Positions 56,427 through 64,000 of a stretch of DNA of 64,000 nt are shown piece by piece. Source of the stretch: Mycobacterium dioxanotrophicus (GTDB lineage: Bacteria; Actinomycetota; Actinomycetes; Mycobacteriales; Mycobacteriaceae); assembly GCF_002157835.1 (NCBI RefSeq), contig NZ_CP020809.1, positions 1,798,001-1,862,000 on the forward strand. Reading direction: 5' to 3'. The position numbers were made by a program, and so were the translations under genes. How positions within the stretch are numbered: the first letter of the stretch is position 1; every line of letters starts with the position of its first letter. The notes under the pieces were generated by a model. That model was not told the DNA's origin. It was given only the letters and a program-made list of their open reading frames with translations, and did not search any database.

Positions 56427-57872
56427 CTATCCCTCGAAGCCGTGGTAGTGCATCACGTGCTTGATGCGGGTGTAATCCTCGAGCCCGTACATCGACAGGT
56501 CCTTGCCGTAGCCGGAGTGTTTGAAACCACCGTGCGGCATCTCGGCGACCAGCGGGATGTGGGTGTTGATCCACACGCAGCCGAAGTCCAGTCGGGCCGA
56601 CATCCGCGCCGCGACATCGACATTGCGCGTCCACACCGATGAGGCCAGCCCGTATTCGGTGCCGTTGGCGTATGCCAGTGCCTCGTCTTCGGTGCTGAAC
56701 TTCTGCGCGGTGACGACGGGCCCGAAGATCTCGGTCTGGATCAACTCGTCGTCCTGGCGCAGATCGGCGATCAGCGTGGGTTCGAAGAAGAAACCGGCGC
56801 CCTCCTTCTTCTTGCCGCCGGCCAGCACCCGGGCATGCTCGGGCGCCCGTGAGACCAGGCCCGAGACGTGGGCCAGCTGGTTGGGATTGTTGATCGGGCC
56901 GAACAGGATGTCCTCGTCGTTGGGGTCGTAGCCGGTCTTGGTGGCGGCGACCGATTCGGTCATGGCTGCCAGCAGCTCGTCGTAGATGCCTTCTTGCACG
57001 ATCATCCGGGTGGCGGCGGTGCAGTCCTGGCCGGCGTTGAAATAGCCTGCGGCTGTGACGCCCTCGACGACAGCGGCGATGTCGGCGTCGTTGAACACCA
57101 CCACGGGAGCCTTGCCGCCGAGCTCGAGATGGGCCCGCTTGAGGTCCTGCGCGGCGCTCGTGGCCACCGCGACACCGGCGCGGGTCGACCCGGTGATCGA
57201 CACCAGCTGGGGCACCGGGTGTGCGGTCAGCGCGGCACCGGTGTCCCGGTCGCCGCAGACCAGGTTGCACACCCCGGGCGGGAAGATCTCCTGCATCTTC
57301 TCGACCATCCAGTACGACGACGCCGGAGTGGTGTCCGACGGCTTGAGCACCACGGTGCACCCGGCGGCCAGCGCCGGCGCGAACTTCCACACCGACATCA
57401 TCATCGGGTAGTTCCACGGCGCGACCTGGGCCACCGGCCCGACCGGTTCGCGTCGGATGGACGACGTGTGACCGCGCATGTACTCGCCCTGCGACCGGCC
57501 CTCCAGCACCCTGGCGGCGCCGGCGAAGAACCGGATCTGATCGAGCATCGGCGGAATCTCCTCCGACGCGGTCAGCGAGACCGGCTTACCGGTGTTCTCG
57601 CACTCGATGGCGATGAGCTCGTCGGCGTTCTCCTCGATGACGTCGGCGAGCTTGAGCAGCGCCCGCTGTCGCTCACTGGGAGTGGACCAGCGCCAGGTCT
57701 CGAACGCCTTACCGGCCGCCTGGAACGCCAGATCCACGTCAACCGCAGACGAATTCGGCGCCGAGGCGAACACCTCGCCGGTGGACGGGTTGACGATGTC
57801 CATCATCTGACCGTCCGAGGCGGTCTGGATTTCTCCGTTGATGACGTTGTGGATGACTTTTTTGTCCGACAT
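56427..57872 (-). CDS. NAD(P)-dependent aldehyde dehydrogenase (gamma-aminobutyraldehyde type)
   Basis: A 481-residue ALDH. The catalytic Cys is in AGQDCTAATR, the general base Glu in LELGGKAP, and cofactor binding in ITGSTRAG. It resembles the gamma-aminobutyraldehyde dehydrogenase branch, and the copper amine oxidase just upstream on the same strand produces such aminoaldehydes. The ATG at 57872 (MSDKKVIHN) is preferred because GGAG stands 8 nt upstream; an ATG 6 nt earlier is too close to it. The pair would convert an amine to a carboxylate. Confidence 0.88.
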   Translation of the reverse strand: MSDKKVIHNVINGEIQTASDGQMMDIVNPSTGEVFASAPNSSAVDVDLAFQAAGKAFETWRWSTPSERQRALLKLADVIEENADELIAIECENTGKPVSLTASEEIPPMLDQIRFFAGAARVLEGRSQGEYMRGHTSSIRREPVGPVAQVAPWNYPMMMSVWKFAPALAAGCTVVLKPSDTTPASSYWMVEKMQEIFPPGVCNLVCGDRDTGAALTAHPVPQLVSITGSTRAGVAVATSAAQDLKRAHLELGGKAPVVVFNDADIAAVVEGVTAAGYFNAGQDCTAATRMIVQEGIYDELLAAMTESVAATKTGYDPNDEDILFGPINNPNQLAHVSGLVSRAPEHARVLAGGKKKEGAGFFFEPTLIADLRQDDELIQTEIFGPVVTAQKFSTEDEALAYANGTEYGLASSVWTRNVDVAARMSARLDFGCVWINTHIPLVAEMPHGGFKHSGYGKDLSMYGLEDYTRIKHVMHYHGFEG

Positions 57873-57886
57873 GAACATGACTCCGA

Positions 57887-59827
57887 TCAGTGAGGGTGGT
57901 GACAGGCGGATGGTGGGGTCGGCTCGACATCGAGAGCCGGATTACGGTCGAAGAAGCCGGCGGGTTTGAGCCAGAAGGAGACGGCGTCCACCGGCATGAT
58001 CGGCCATTCCTCCGGCCGCGGGATGTGGTGGATGCCGAAGGTGTACCAGAGCACGACGTCGGTGTTGTCGATCGGCCGGTTGGCCGCAGTCCATTCCGGC
58101 AGTCCGAGTCCCGGGCCGCTCTGGTTGACGAATTCGCCTGACGGCCAGCGCTCGTCGGGGCTGTTTGGCGTGACCCAGAGCGTATGGGCGATGGCCTCGG
58201 CGCGCCGGAAGATGGGAGAGGCGGGGTCGAACATCGCGGGGAAGGCGGCGCCGGGCACCAGCTTGTAGGACGGGTGGGTACCCAAGCCGTTGGTGGTGTT
58301 CTCGTTGACCACCTTCCAGGCCCGCTGGGTGTCCCAGTTGTAGTCCTGCTTGCCCTCGGACTCGGTGCGCAGCGCAGTGTTCTTCTGCCGCAAGGACAAT
58401 CCGTACGGGTTGTCCGGACCTATCGGTTCGATCTCGGTTTCGGTGGCGTAGACGGTGTTGTCGGCTCCGTCCACGTCGAGGTCCAGACGGGCGGTGATGA
58501 AGTGCTGGTGGAACGGCGCGTAGGTGTTGTTGTCCACCAGTGTGCCGTGCGGGTGCTCCTCACCGTCGCGTAGATGCGTGGTGACCATCAAACCCGTTGC
58601 GCGGATCTCACATTCGATGTTGCCGTCCTGGTAGAACCGCCAGTACACGAGATATTCGTAGTTGGCGACAGTCATGTGGCTGGACACCGTGAGCCTGCGC
58701 ATGCGGCGCACGTCGGCGCTGCCGCCGTGCTCCACGTGCTTCCACAGCACCGCGTTGTCTTCCTCGTGGATGCAGATCGCGTTGCGGATCGGATACGGCT
58801 CGCCCTTGGTGTCGTGCAACACCGCGTCGAGATAGCGGATCTCACCGAGGCAGTCGCAGCCCAGCTCCAGCGAGGTGGTCATGAACCCGATGCCCCACTC
58901 CCCGATGTCGAAGGCGGTGCGCCGGTAGTGGTCCGGGCAGTGGTCGCGGTAGGGCACCGCCATCTCGGCCAGCGACATTCGATGCGCGATGGGTCGCACC
59001 CGGCCGTGGTCGTTGTAGCTCACGGTGTGCAGCGTCATGCCCTCGCGGTAGTTGAAACCGACTCGCAGCGACCAGTTCTGCCATTGCAGCAGGTTGCCGG
59101 CTAGGGTGAACGACGGGCCTTCGGGCTGGGTGATGTCCAGGGGTTTCAACGGTGGGCGAGTGCTGGACTCGCGCAGTTGCGCAGGGATGTTGGCGGGCTT
59201 GTACTCGGCCATCACCTCCGGGATGTCGATCGGCTCGCCTTCTTCGATCTCCAGCAGCTCCATCGTGTTCATGTCGACGACGCAGTGGAATCCACGTAGG
59301 TGGTGCGCGTAGATGTTGGCGCCGCCGGGGGATCGCAGCCAGGTGTCGGTCCAGCCGAGCCGCCTGCCCTTGTAGCGCTCCGGGATCAGGATGTCGCCGT
59401 AGGTCCAGACGTCCATGAACACCATGTCCATGTCGGTGACACCGCGCCGGGCCAACGCGGCGATCACGTCGGGGTGGGTGCGCATCGCCCGGTCGCACTC
59501 GTCCCATTCGTCGACCGTGAAGTTGGCCTGCACACCCGGTAGATGCGTCCAGCTCAGAACCGCATCGTCGGTGAGCGAGACGGTGGCCTTGTAGGTGCTG
59601 TTGGAGTCGCGGTGGAAGCACACCACGAGAGCGCGGCGCTCGGGTGCCGTACCCGTCGTGTCGTACGCGGTGAGCTGTTGTTTGTCGGGTTCGACGAGCT
59701 CGATGGACGCGAACCGCCACCGGTCGTCCACACCACGGTCACGCCGCACGATGGCAGCAACCTGCCGAAATTCCTCCGGGCCCAGCGGATCAAGTGGGTG
59801 AAACGTCCGAACGACGGTGTCAGTCAT
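57887..59827 (-). CDS. Copper amine oxidase (TPQ-dependent primary-amine oxidase)
   Basis: A 646-residue copper amine oxidase that deaminates primary amines to aldehydes with H2O2 and NH3. The topaquinone Tyr lies in the motif TVANYEY near residue 390. Copper ligands are the HQH pair in PFHQHFITARLDLDVDG and the late His in FGIHHIPRPEEWPIMP. Length and the Asp-containing barrel are typical. ATG at 59827. Gene order on this strand (serine hydrolase, amine oxidase, aldehyde dehydrogenase) suggests amine catabolism. Confidence 0.92.
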   Translation of the reverse strand: MTDTVVRTFHPLDPLGPEEFRQVAAIVRRDRGVDDRWRFASIELVEPDKQQLTAYDTTGTAPERRALVVCFHRDSNSTYKATVSLTDDAVLSWTHLPGVQANFTVDEWDECDRAMRTHPDVIAALARRGVTDMDMVFMDVWTYGDILIPERYKGRRLGWTDTWLRSPGGANIYAHHLRGFHCVVDMNTMELLEIEEGEPIDIPEVMAEYKPANIPAQLRESSTRPPLKPLDITQPEGPSFTLAGNLLQWQNWSLRVGFNYREGMTLHTVSYNDHGRVRPIAHRMSLAEMAVPYRDHCPDHYRRTAFDIGEWGIGFMTTSLELGCDCLGEIRYLDAVLHDTKGEPYPIRNAICIHEEDNAVLWKHVEHGGSADVRRMRRLTVSSHMTVANYEYLVYWRFYQDGNIECEIRATGLMVTTHLRDGEEHPHGTLVDNNTYAPFHQHFITARLDLDVDGADNTVYATETEIEPIGPDNPYGLSLRQKNTALRTESEGKQDYNWDTQRAWKVVNENTTNGLGTHPSYKLVPGAAFPAMFDPASPIFRRAEAIAHTLWVTPNSPDERWPSGEFVNQSGPGLGLPEWTAANRPIDNTDVVLWYTFGIHHIPRPEEWPIMPVDAVSFWLKPAGFFDRNPALDVEPTPPSACHHPH

Positions 59828-59935
59828 CGACCCTCCGATGTGATTAAGTTCACGATCTGGATCAGTATGCGAGGGGTGCGATGTTTGCACAGCTGCCGAA
59901 TTGGCCAGTCAGGCGTGCGGCGATAGACGTTCCGT

Positions 59936-61126
59936 CTAAACGGCCAGGGCGGCGCAGGCGCGCAGCGTCGCGGCGAGGTACGTCGCGTCCTGCGCTGCCG
60001 GCCACGACGACATCTTGACCACGACGGTGCGCGAGGCCCGATCGACGTACACCAGCTGGCCATGAATGCCCAGGCACAGCAGCACCGGTCCGGACGCCCT
60101 GCGGTAGAACCAGAACTGGTTGCGGTACCAGCCGCCGGGCAGCATCGGCTCGTTGTCGGTGAGTGCGAACGCTTCGCGCACATCCGGTGTGGGATCGAAG
60201 GTCTCGGCGAGCCAGCGGGCCGGGATGACCCGCCGGCCGTCCCGGGCGACTCCGTCGTCGAGAATCAACTGACCGAACCGGCCGAGATCGCGCAAGGTGG
60301 CACAGATTCCGCCGTCGTGTACAGCGGCGCCCACCGCGTCGCAGACCACCTCGGCGTCGTACTCGGCGCCCATGGGCTGCCAGATCAACGTTGAGATCAA
60401 GTCGGCCATGCGCACACCCGCGGCGCGTTCGCACATCCAGCCGAGCATGTCGGTGTCGCAGGACCGGTAGGTGAACTCGCCACCGTGCGGGCCACCGGAA
60501 CCGATCTGGCGCAGGTAGGCATATCCGCCGACGACATCCTCGGGCTGTAGCGGAGCCCATCCCACCGAACGTTCCATCTGCCGAACCTCAGAATCGGGCG
60601 CGGTGTACGCCTCACTGAACGCGACGCCCGTCCGCATGTCGAGCACGTTGCGCAGGGTCGCCCCGGCATAGCCACAGTCGGCGACCTCGGGTACGTATTC
60701 GGTGACCGGGGCGTCCGGGTCGAGGGTGCCGCGTTCGACCAGGATGCCGGCGACGCATCCGACGAGCGACTTGGACACCGACATCAACAGATGCCTGCTC
60801 GATTCGGTCATCGCGCCGAGATACTGCTCGGCGACGATGTGTCCGTCGCGCAGCACCAGCAGTCCGTCGGTGTGGGTCGCGGCGAACACCTCCGATGCGG
60901 TGACCTCCCCGCCGTCGGGCCAGATGACCGTCGGGTCGCCCAGTGGTGCATCGTGTTTCGGCAGCGAAGAGCAGTGCCCGCCGGCAGGGATGCGGTGCGT
61001 CGGCAACAGTTCACGCAGGTGCTGGAACGCCCACCGCAGATACTGCGGTTCCTGCCAGTTGGCGATGGTGACCTGATCTTCGGACGCCGGTGGGAACCCT
61101 GTCATGGGCTCGGCCTGGTCGTGCAT
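59936..61126 (-). CDS. Beta-lactamase-fold serine hydrolase, paralog A
   Basis: A serine hydrolase of about 396 residues of the beta-lactamase/esterase (class C-like) fold. The catalytic SxxK motif is MSVSKSLVG, the second-motif Tyr is in FTYRSCDTDMLGW, and the late His-Gly is in GIHGQLVYVD. No signal peptide, so probably cytosolic. The ATG at 61126 (MHDQAEP) or at 61105 (MTGFPP) may be the start; neither has a clear ribosome-binding site. It lies upstream of the amine oxidase on the same strand, and head-to-head with a close paralog. Confidence 0.8.
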   Translation of the reverse strand: MHDQAEPMTGFPPASEDQVTIANWQEPQYLRWAFQHLRELLPTHRIPAGGHCSSLPKHDAPLGDPTVIWPDGGEVTASEVFAATHTDGLLVLRDGHIVAEQYLGAMTESSRHLLMSVSKSLVGCVAGILVERGTLDPDAPVTEYVPEVADCGYAGATLRNVLDMRTGVAFSEAYTAPDSEVRQMERSVGWAPLQPEDVVGGYAYLRQIGSGGPHGGEFTYRSCDTDMLGWMCERAAGVRMADLISTLIWQPMGAEYDAEVVCDAVGAAVHDGGICATLRDLGRFGQLILDDGVARDGRRVIPARWLAETFDPTPDVREAFALTDNEPMLPGGWYRNQFWFYRRASGPVLLCLGIHGQLVYVDRASRTVVVKMSSWPAAQDATYLAATLRACAALAV

Positions 61127-61159
61127 GGCAGGAGATGGTACTGCCGGATCGGAGGAATC

Positions 61160-62425
61160 ATGCGTGCTCTCGCCTACGATCGGCCTGTGGAGGTTAACGC
61201 CGACAACTGGCAGCAACCGCCGTTCAACCGGTGGGCGTACTGGCATATCGAAGATATCTTGCCGACGCAGCCGATACCTCGCGGCACCGGCCCGGTCCGC
61301 GCGTTACCCGCCGTCGAGGCCCTTGATCCGTTGGAAGTCAATGTCATTCGGTCCGACGGCGAAGAGGCCACGGTCGCCGACGTGCTGGCGGACACCTACA
61401 CGGACGCTTACGTGGTGCTGCAGGACGGTGGTCTGGTCACCGAATGGTACGGCGCGGAGGGGGCCGCTGACCGTCCTCACGCGACGATGTCGATCACCAA
61501 GTCCGTCGTCGGCGCGGTGGCCGGCGTTCTGGTGGACCGCGGACTGCTCGACGTCGGCCTGCCCGTCACCGACATCGTCGGTGAACTGGCGGGCAGTGGC
61601 TACGCCGGTGCGACGGTGCGCGACATTCTCGACATGCGCAGCGGTGTGCTGTTCCGCGAGGACTACACCGACCCGCAGTCCGAGGTTCGGCTACTCAGCG
61701 ATTGGTTGGGAACGCGCGGGCTTTACGAATATCTGGTCGGGTTGTCGGCCGAGGCGCCGCACGGACAACGATTTCTGTACCGCTCAGCGGAATCCGATGT
61801 ATTGGGCTGGGTGTGTGAGCGGGTATCGGGCACGCCGATGGCCGAGTTGATCTCGACGCTGATCTGGGAACCGATGGGTGCCGAGTTCGATGCCGAGATA
61901 CTGTGCGACACAGTCGGTACCGCGATCCACGATGGTGGGCTGTGTGCTACAGCGCGGGATCTGGCGCGCTTCGGTCAACTGCTTCTGGACGGCGGTGTGG
62001 TTCCCGACGACGGCGACGACGGGGTGCGCACCGTGATCGGGCCGCGCTGGCTGCGCGCGGCCTGGGCCGTCGACGCCGATGCCCGGTCGGTGTTCATCGA
62101 GTCGCCGAACGAGGTGTCGATGCCGGGCGGCTGGTATCGCAATCAGTTGTGGTTCCGCCCGGGTCTATTTGGAGATGTGTTGCTTTGCTTGGGAATTCAC
62201 GGGCAGATGATTCACGTCAGCCGACGCACCCGGACTGTCTGCGTGAAGTTCTCGACGTGGCCGCAGGCCCAGGAACCCCGCTTCATGCAGGACACTCTGC
62301 GGGCGTTCGATGCGGTCGGAGGGGCGTTGAGCGGCCGCCAGCGCATGGGAGACAAACACCGTCTGCCCGGCATCGTCTCGGGTATGACGCGGCATTCGGG
62401 CGCCGGCAATCCCGACCAGTCTTGA
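61160..62425 (+). CDS. Beta-lactamase-fold serine hydrolase, paralog B
   Basis: A 421-residue paralog of the divergent neighbour. Shared blocks are WQQPPFNRWAYWHIEDILPTQPIPRG (compare WQEPQYLRWAFQHLRELLPTHRIPAG), SxxK in MSITKSVVG, FLYRSAESDVLGWVCERVSG, LIWEPMGAEFDAEILCDTVGTAIHDGGLCATARDLARFGQLLLDG and MPGGWYRNQLWF. GGAGG precedes the ATG at 61160. The two genes are head-to-head, with a 33-nt gap. The substrate is unknown; a role in amide or ester hydrolysis linked to the amine pathway is a guess. Confidence 0.82.
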   Translation: MRALAYDRPVEVNADNWQQPPFNRWAYWHIEDILPTQPIPRGTGPVRALPAVEALDPLEVNVIRSDGEEATVADVLADTYTDAYVVLQDGGLVTEWYGAEGAADRPHATMSITKSVVGAVAGVLVDRGLLDVGLPVTDIVGELAGSGYAGATVRDILDMRSGVLFREDYTDPQSEVRLLSDWLGTRGLYEYLVGLSAEAPHGQRFLYRSAESDVLGWVCERVSGTPMAELISTLIWEPMGAEFDAEILCDTVGTAIHDGGLCATARDLARFGQLLLDGGVVPDDGDDGVRTVIGPRWLRAAWAVDADARSVFIESPNEVSMPGGWYRNQLWFRPGLFGDVLLCLGIHGQMIHVSRRTRTVCVKFSTWPQAQEPRFMQDTLRAFDAVGGALSGRQRMGDKHRLPGIVSGMTRHSGAGNPDQS

Positions 62426-62523
62426 ACGGTTCTGTCGAATGTCCGCCCACAGCGCCGAGTTCGTCTTAGTCTGAGCGTCCGTCACATGTGAATCGAAGCC
62501 GGCTGGCGATGCGGGAGGTTGCA

Positions 62524-64000
62524 ATGGCGAAACGGGTTTCTACGGCGAGCAAGGCCGCCAAAGCGCCCGCGGCGCGTAAAGCTGCGAAAGCGCCTGCGGC
62601 GCAGAAGGTCACGAAACCCGCGGTGCGCAAGGCGGCCGCCAAGAAGGCGCCTGCAGCCAAGCGGGAACCGGCTCGTACCGCGCCCGCCAACAAGGGCACC
62701 GCAACTACTGCGGCGGCCAAGAAGAGCGCCGCGACCAAACCCGCTGCCAAGTCTGCCGCCAAAAAGACTGCGGCCAAGAAGGCACCCGCCGCCAAGAAGG
62801 CACCCGCCGCCAAGAAGGCACCCGCCGCCAAGAAGGTGACTGCGGCCAAGAAAGCCCCCGCCGCCAAGAAGGCACCGGTACGCAGGACCGCCAAAGCGAC
62901 AGCCGCCAAGAAAGCGACCAAGGCGACCGCCCGCAAGGGTCCGCTCGGCGGCAAGACCCTCAACGGAATCTCCGAGATCCGTACCTTCTTCCGCACCAAC
63001 ACCCAGCCGATCTACTTCGTCGGCCCGACGGCCTTCAATCTGCTCGGCATCGACCGCTGGGTGCGCAACTTCCAATACATCACCTACTACGACTCCTGGG
63101 ACGGCGCGCATCCGCGGGTGTTCGCGCCGAAGAACAAGCCCTATGTCGAGTTCGAGTCCAGCGAACACATCAACAACTATCTGCTGCGTGACCCCGAGGT
63201 GCGGGCCTATCTGAAGCGGCGCGGCGGCACGCCGATGGTCGCGATGGTCTTCTTCGACGAGGAGACCGAGCAGATCTGCGAAGAGCTCGGTTACAAGCTG
63301 ATCCTGCCGCCGGATTCGCTGCGGCGGCGGCTGGACTCGAAGATCGTCACCACCGAGCTGGGTAATGAGGCCGGTGCGCCGTCGGTGCCCAACGTGCTCG
63401 GTAAGGCGAACAACTACACGCAACTGCGACGCCTTGCGGGCAAACAGCGACTGGGCTCGGACCTGGTGGTGCAGACGCCTTACGGCGACTCCGGCAAGAC
63501 CACGTTCTTCATCAAGTCGAAGGCGGACTGGGACAAAGACGCCGCGGACATGGTCGGCCAGGAACTCAAGGTGATGAAGCGCATCAACAACAAGGCCGCC
63601 GCGGTGGAGGCCTGCATCACCAAGCACGGCACCATCGTCGGACCGTTCATGACCGACCTCACCGGATATCCAGAACTGACGCCCTATAAGGGTGGGTGGT
63701 GCGGCAATGACCTGTTCCCTGAAGCGCTTTCGGATGAGCAGCGCGCCACCGCGATCAGCCATGTCCGCAAGATGGGGGACCGGTTGGCCAAGGAGGGTTA
63801 CCGCGGCTTCCTCGAGATCGATGTGCTCATCGACCTCGACACCGACGAGGTGTACCTGGGTGAGATCAACCCGCGCATCTCGGGCGCCTCGTCGATGACC
63901 AACGTGACTGCCGGTGCCTACGCCGACGTACCGCTGTTCCTGTTCCACCTTCTCGAATTCATGGACGTGGACTACACCATCAACGTCGAGGAGATCAACG
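62524..64000 (+). CDS. ATP-grasp protein with a histone-H1-like N-terminal tail (partial)
   Basis: At least 492 residues, continuing past the window. Residues 1 to about 138 form a Lys/Ala/Pro-rich tail (repeats of KKAPAA, many AAKK) like a histone H1 tail, encoded partly by an 18-bp tandem repeat. From GKTLNGISEIRTFF on, an ATP-grasp domain follows: WDGAHPRVFAPKNKPYVEFE, GSDLVVQTPYGDSGKTTFFIKS (nucleotide-binding loop) and GFLEIDVLIDLDTDEVYLGEINPRISGASSMTNVTAG (metal/ATP-binding Glu and Asn). The reaction (amide or carboxyl ligation) cannot be assigned. Ribosome-binding site GGGAGG stands before the ATG at 62524. The tail predicts DNA or RNA binding. Confidence 0.8.
   Translation, partial: MAKRVSTASKAAKAPAARKAAKAPAAQKVTKPAVRKAAAKKAPAAKREPARTAPANKGTATTAAAKKSAATKPAAKSAAKKTAAKKAPAAKKAPAAKKAPAAKKVTAAKKAPAAKKAPVRRTAKATAAKKATKATARKGPLGGKTLNGISEIRTFFRTNTQPIYFVGPTAFNLLGIDRWVRNFQYITYYDSWDGAHPRVFAPKNKPYVEFESSEHINNYLLRDPEVRAYLKRRGGTPMVAMVFFDEETEQICEELGYKLILPPDSLRRRLDSKIVTTELGNEAGAPSVPNVLGKANNYTQLRRLAGKQRLGSDLVVQTPYGDSGKTTFFIKSKADWDKDAADMVGQELKVMKRINNKAAAVEACITKHGTIVGPFMTDLTGYPELTPYKGGWCGNDLFPEALSDEQRATAISHVRKMGDRLAKEGYRGFLEIDVLIDLDTDEVYLGEINPRISGASSMTNVTAGAYADVPLFLFHLLEFMDVDYTINVEEIN
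62776..62829 (+). repeat. 18-bp tandem repeat in the Lys/Ala-rich tail
   Basis: Three exact copies of AAGAAGGCACCCGCCGCC encode KKAPAA x3 within the N-terminal tail of the ATP-grasp gene. The period is in frame, so copy number can vary without loss of the protein. Confidence 0.9.

Noticed and set aside
62482..63948. 488-codon minus-strand frame opposite the ATP-grasp gene
   Set aside because: It has Leu/Gly/Ala repeats that mirror the Lys/Ala repeats; the plus strand shows clear ATP-grasp motifs and a ribosome-binding site.

Overview
The window is high-GC actinobacterial DNA from a rapidly growing Mycobacterium (Mycolicibacterium) related to M. smegmatis. The evidence is a run of genes I recognise in the order they have in M. 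tuberculosis Rv1155 to Rv1178: the F420/PPOX enzyme, the HhH-GPD protein, two Ala/Pro-rich secreted proteins, pimE, a pterin-carbinolamine dehydratase, mutT2, narGHJI, typA, lpqW, mshB, an Rv1171-like protein, fbiC, fadH, a PadR regulator, fdxC and a dapC-type aminotransferase. GTG and TTG starts and 4-nt start/stop overlaps are frequent.

Layout. (1) 0-8.2 kb: an EthA-like Baeyer-Villiger monooxygenase, a CYP102-type self-sufficient P450, a DUF1697 protein, an alpha/beta hydrolase lipoprotein, a methyltransferase and the Rv1155-like F420 enzyme. (2) 8.2-18.5 kb, an insertion relative to M. tuberculosis: an AbiEi/DUF559-type gene flanked by two copies of a hairpin repeat, an acyltransferase-3 protein, an MFS exporter, two sodium:solute (acetate-type) symporters each with a small membrane partner, and a LytS/LytTR-type two-component system. 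(3) 18.5-24.9 kb: the Rv1156-Rv1160-like block. (4) 25-34 kb: narK-narGHJI behind a DosR-like box, then a PPOX flavoprotein behind a second DosR-like box. (5) 34-48.4 kb: typA, lpqW, three paralogous secreted proteins sharing a SYL(A)AG N-terminus, a ClC channel, mshB and fbiC. (6) 48.4-56.3 kb: a YceI protein behind a TGCCA x10 microsatellite; a second cytochrome oxidase subunit I divergent from fdxA and a group III truncated haemoglobin across an inverted repeat; fadH, padR, fdxC and dapC. (7) 56.4-64 kb: an aldehyde dehydrogenase, a copper amine oxidase, two head-to-head beta-lactamase-fold hydrolases, and an ATP-grasp protein with a histone-H1-like Lys/Ala tail that runs off the window.

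Functionally the window is rich in redox and low-oxygen/nitrogen-oxide biology: nitrate reductase, DosR-like sites, ferredoxins, a truncated haemoglobin, F420 biosynthesis (fbiC) and an F420 enzyme, and mycothiol biosynthesis (mshB). It also holds two genes that control mannoside and lipomannan synthesis (pimE, lpqW).

Four genes carry five apparent single-base frameshifts (near 4930, 16897, 21484, 21573 and 44654). Either the sequence has residual indel errors or these genes are decaying; re-sequencing would tell.
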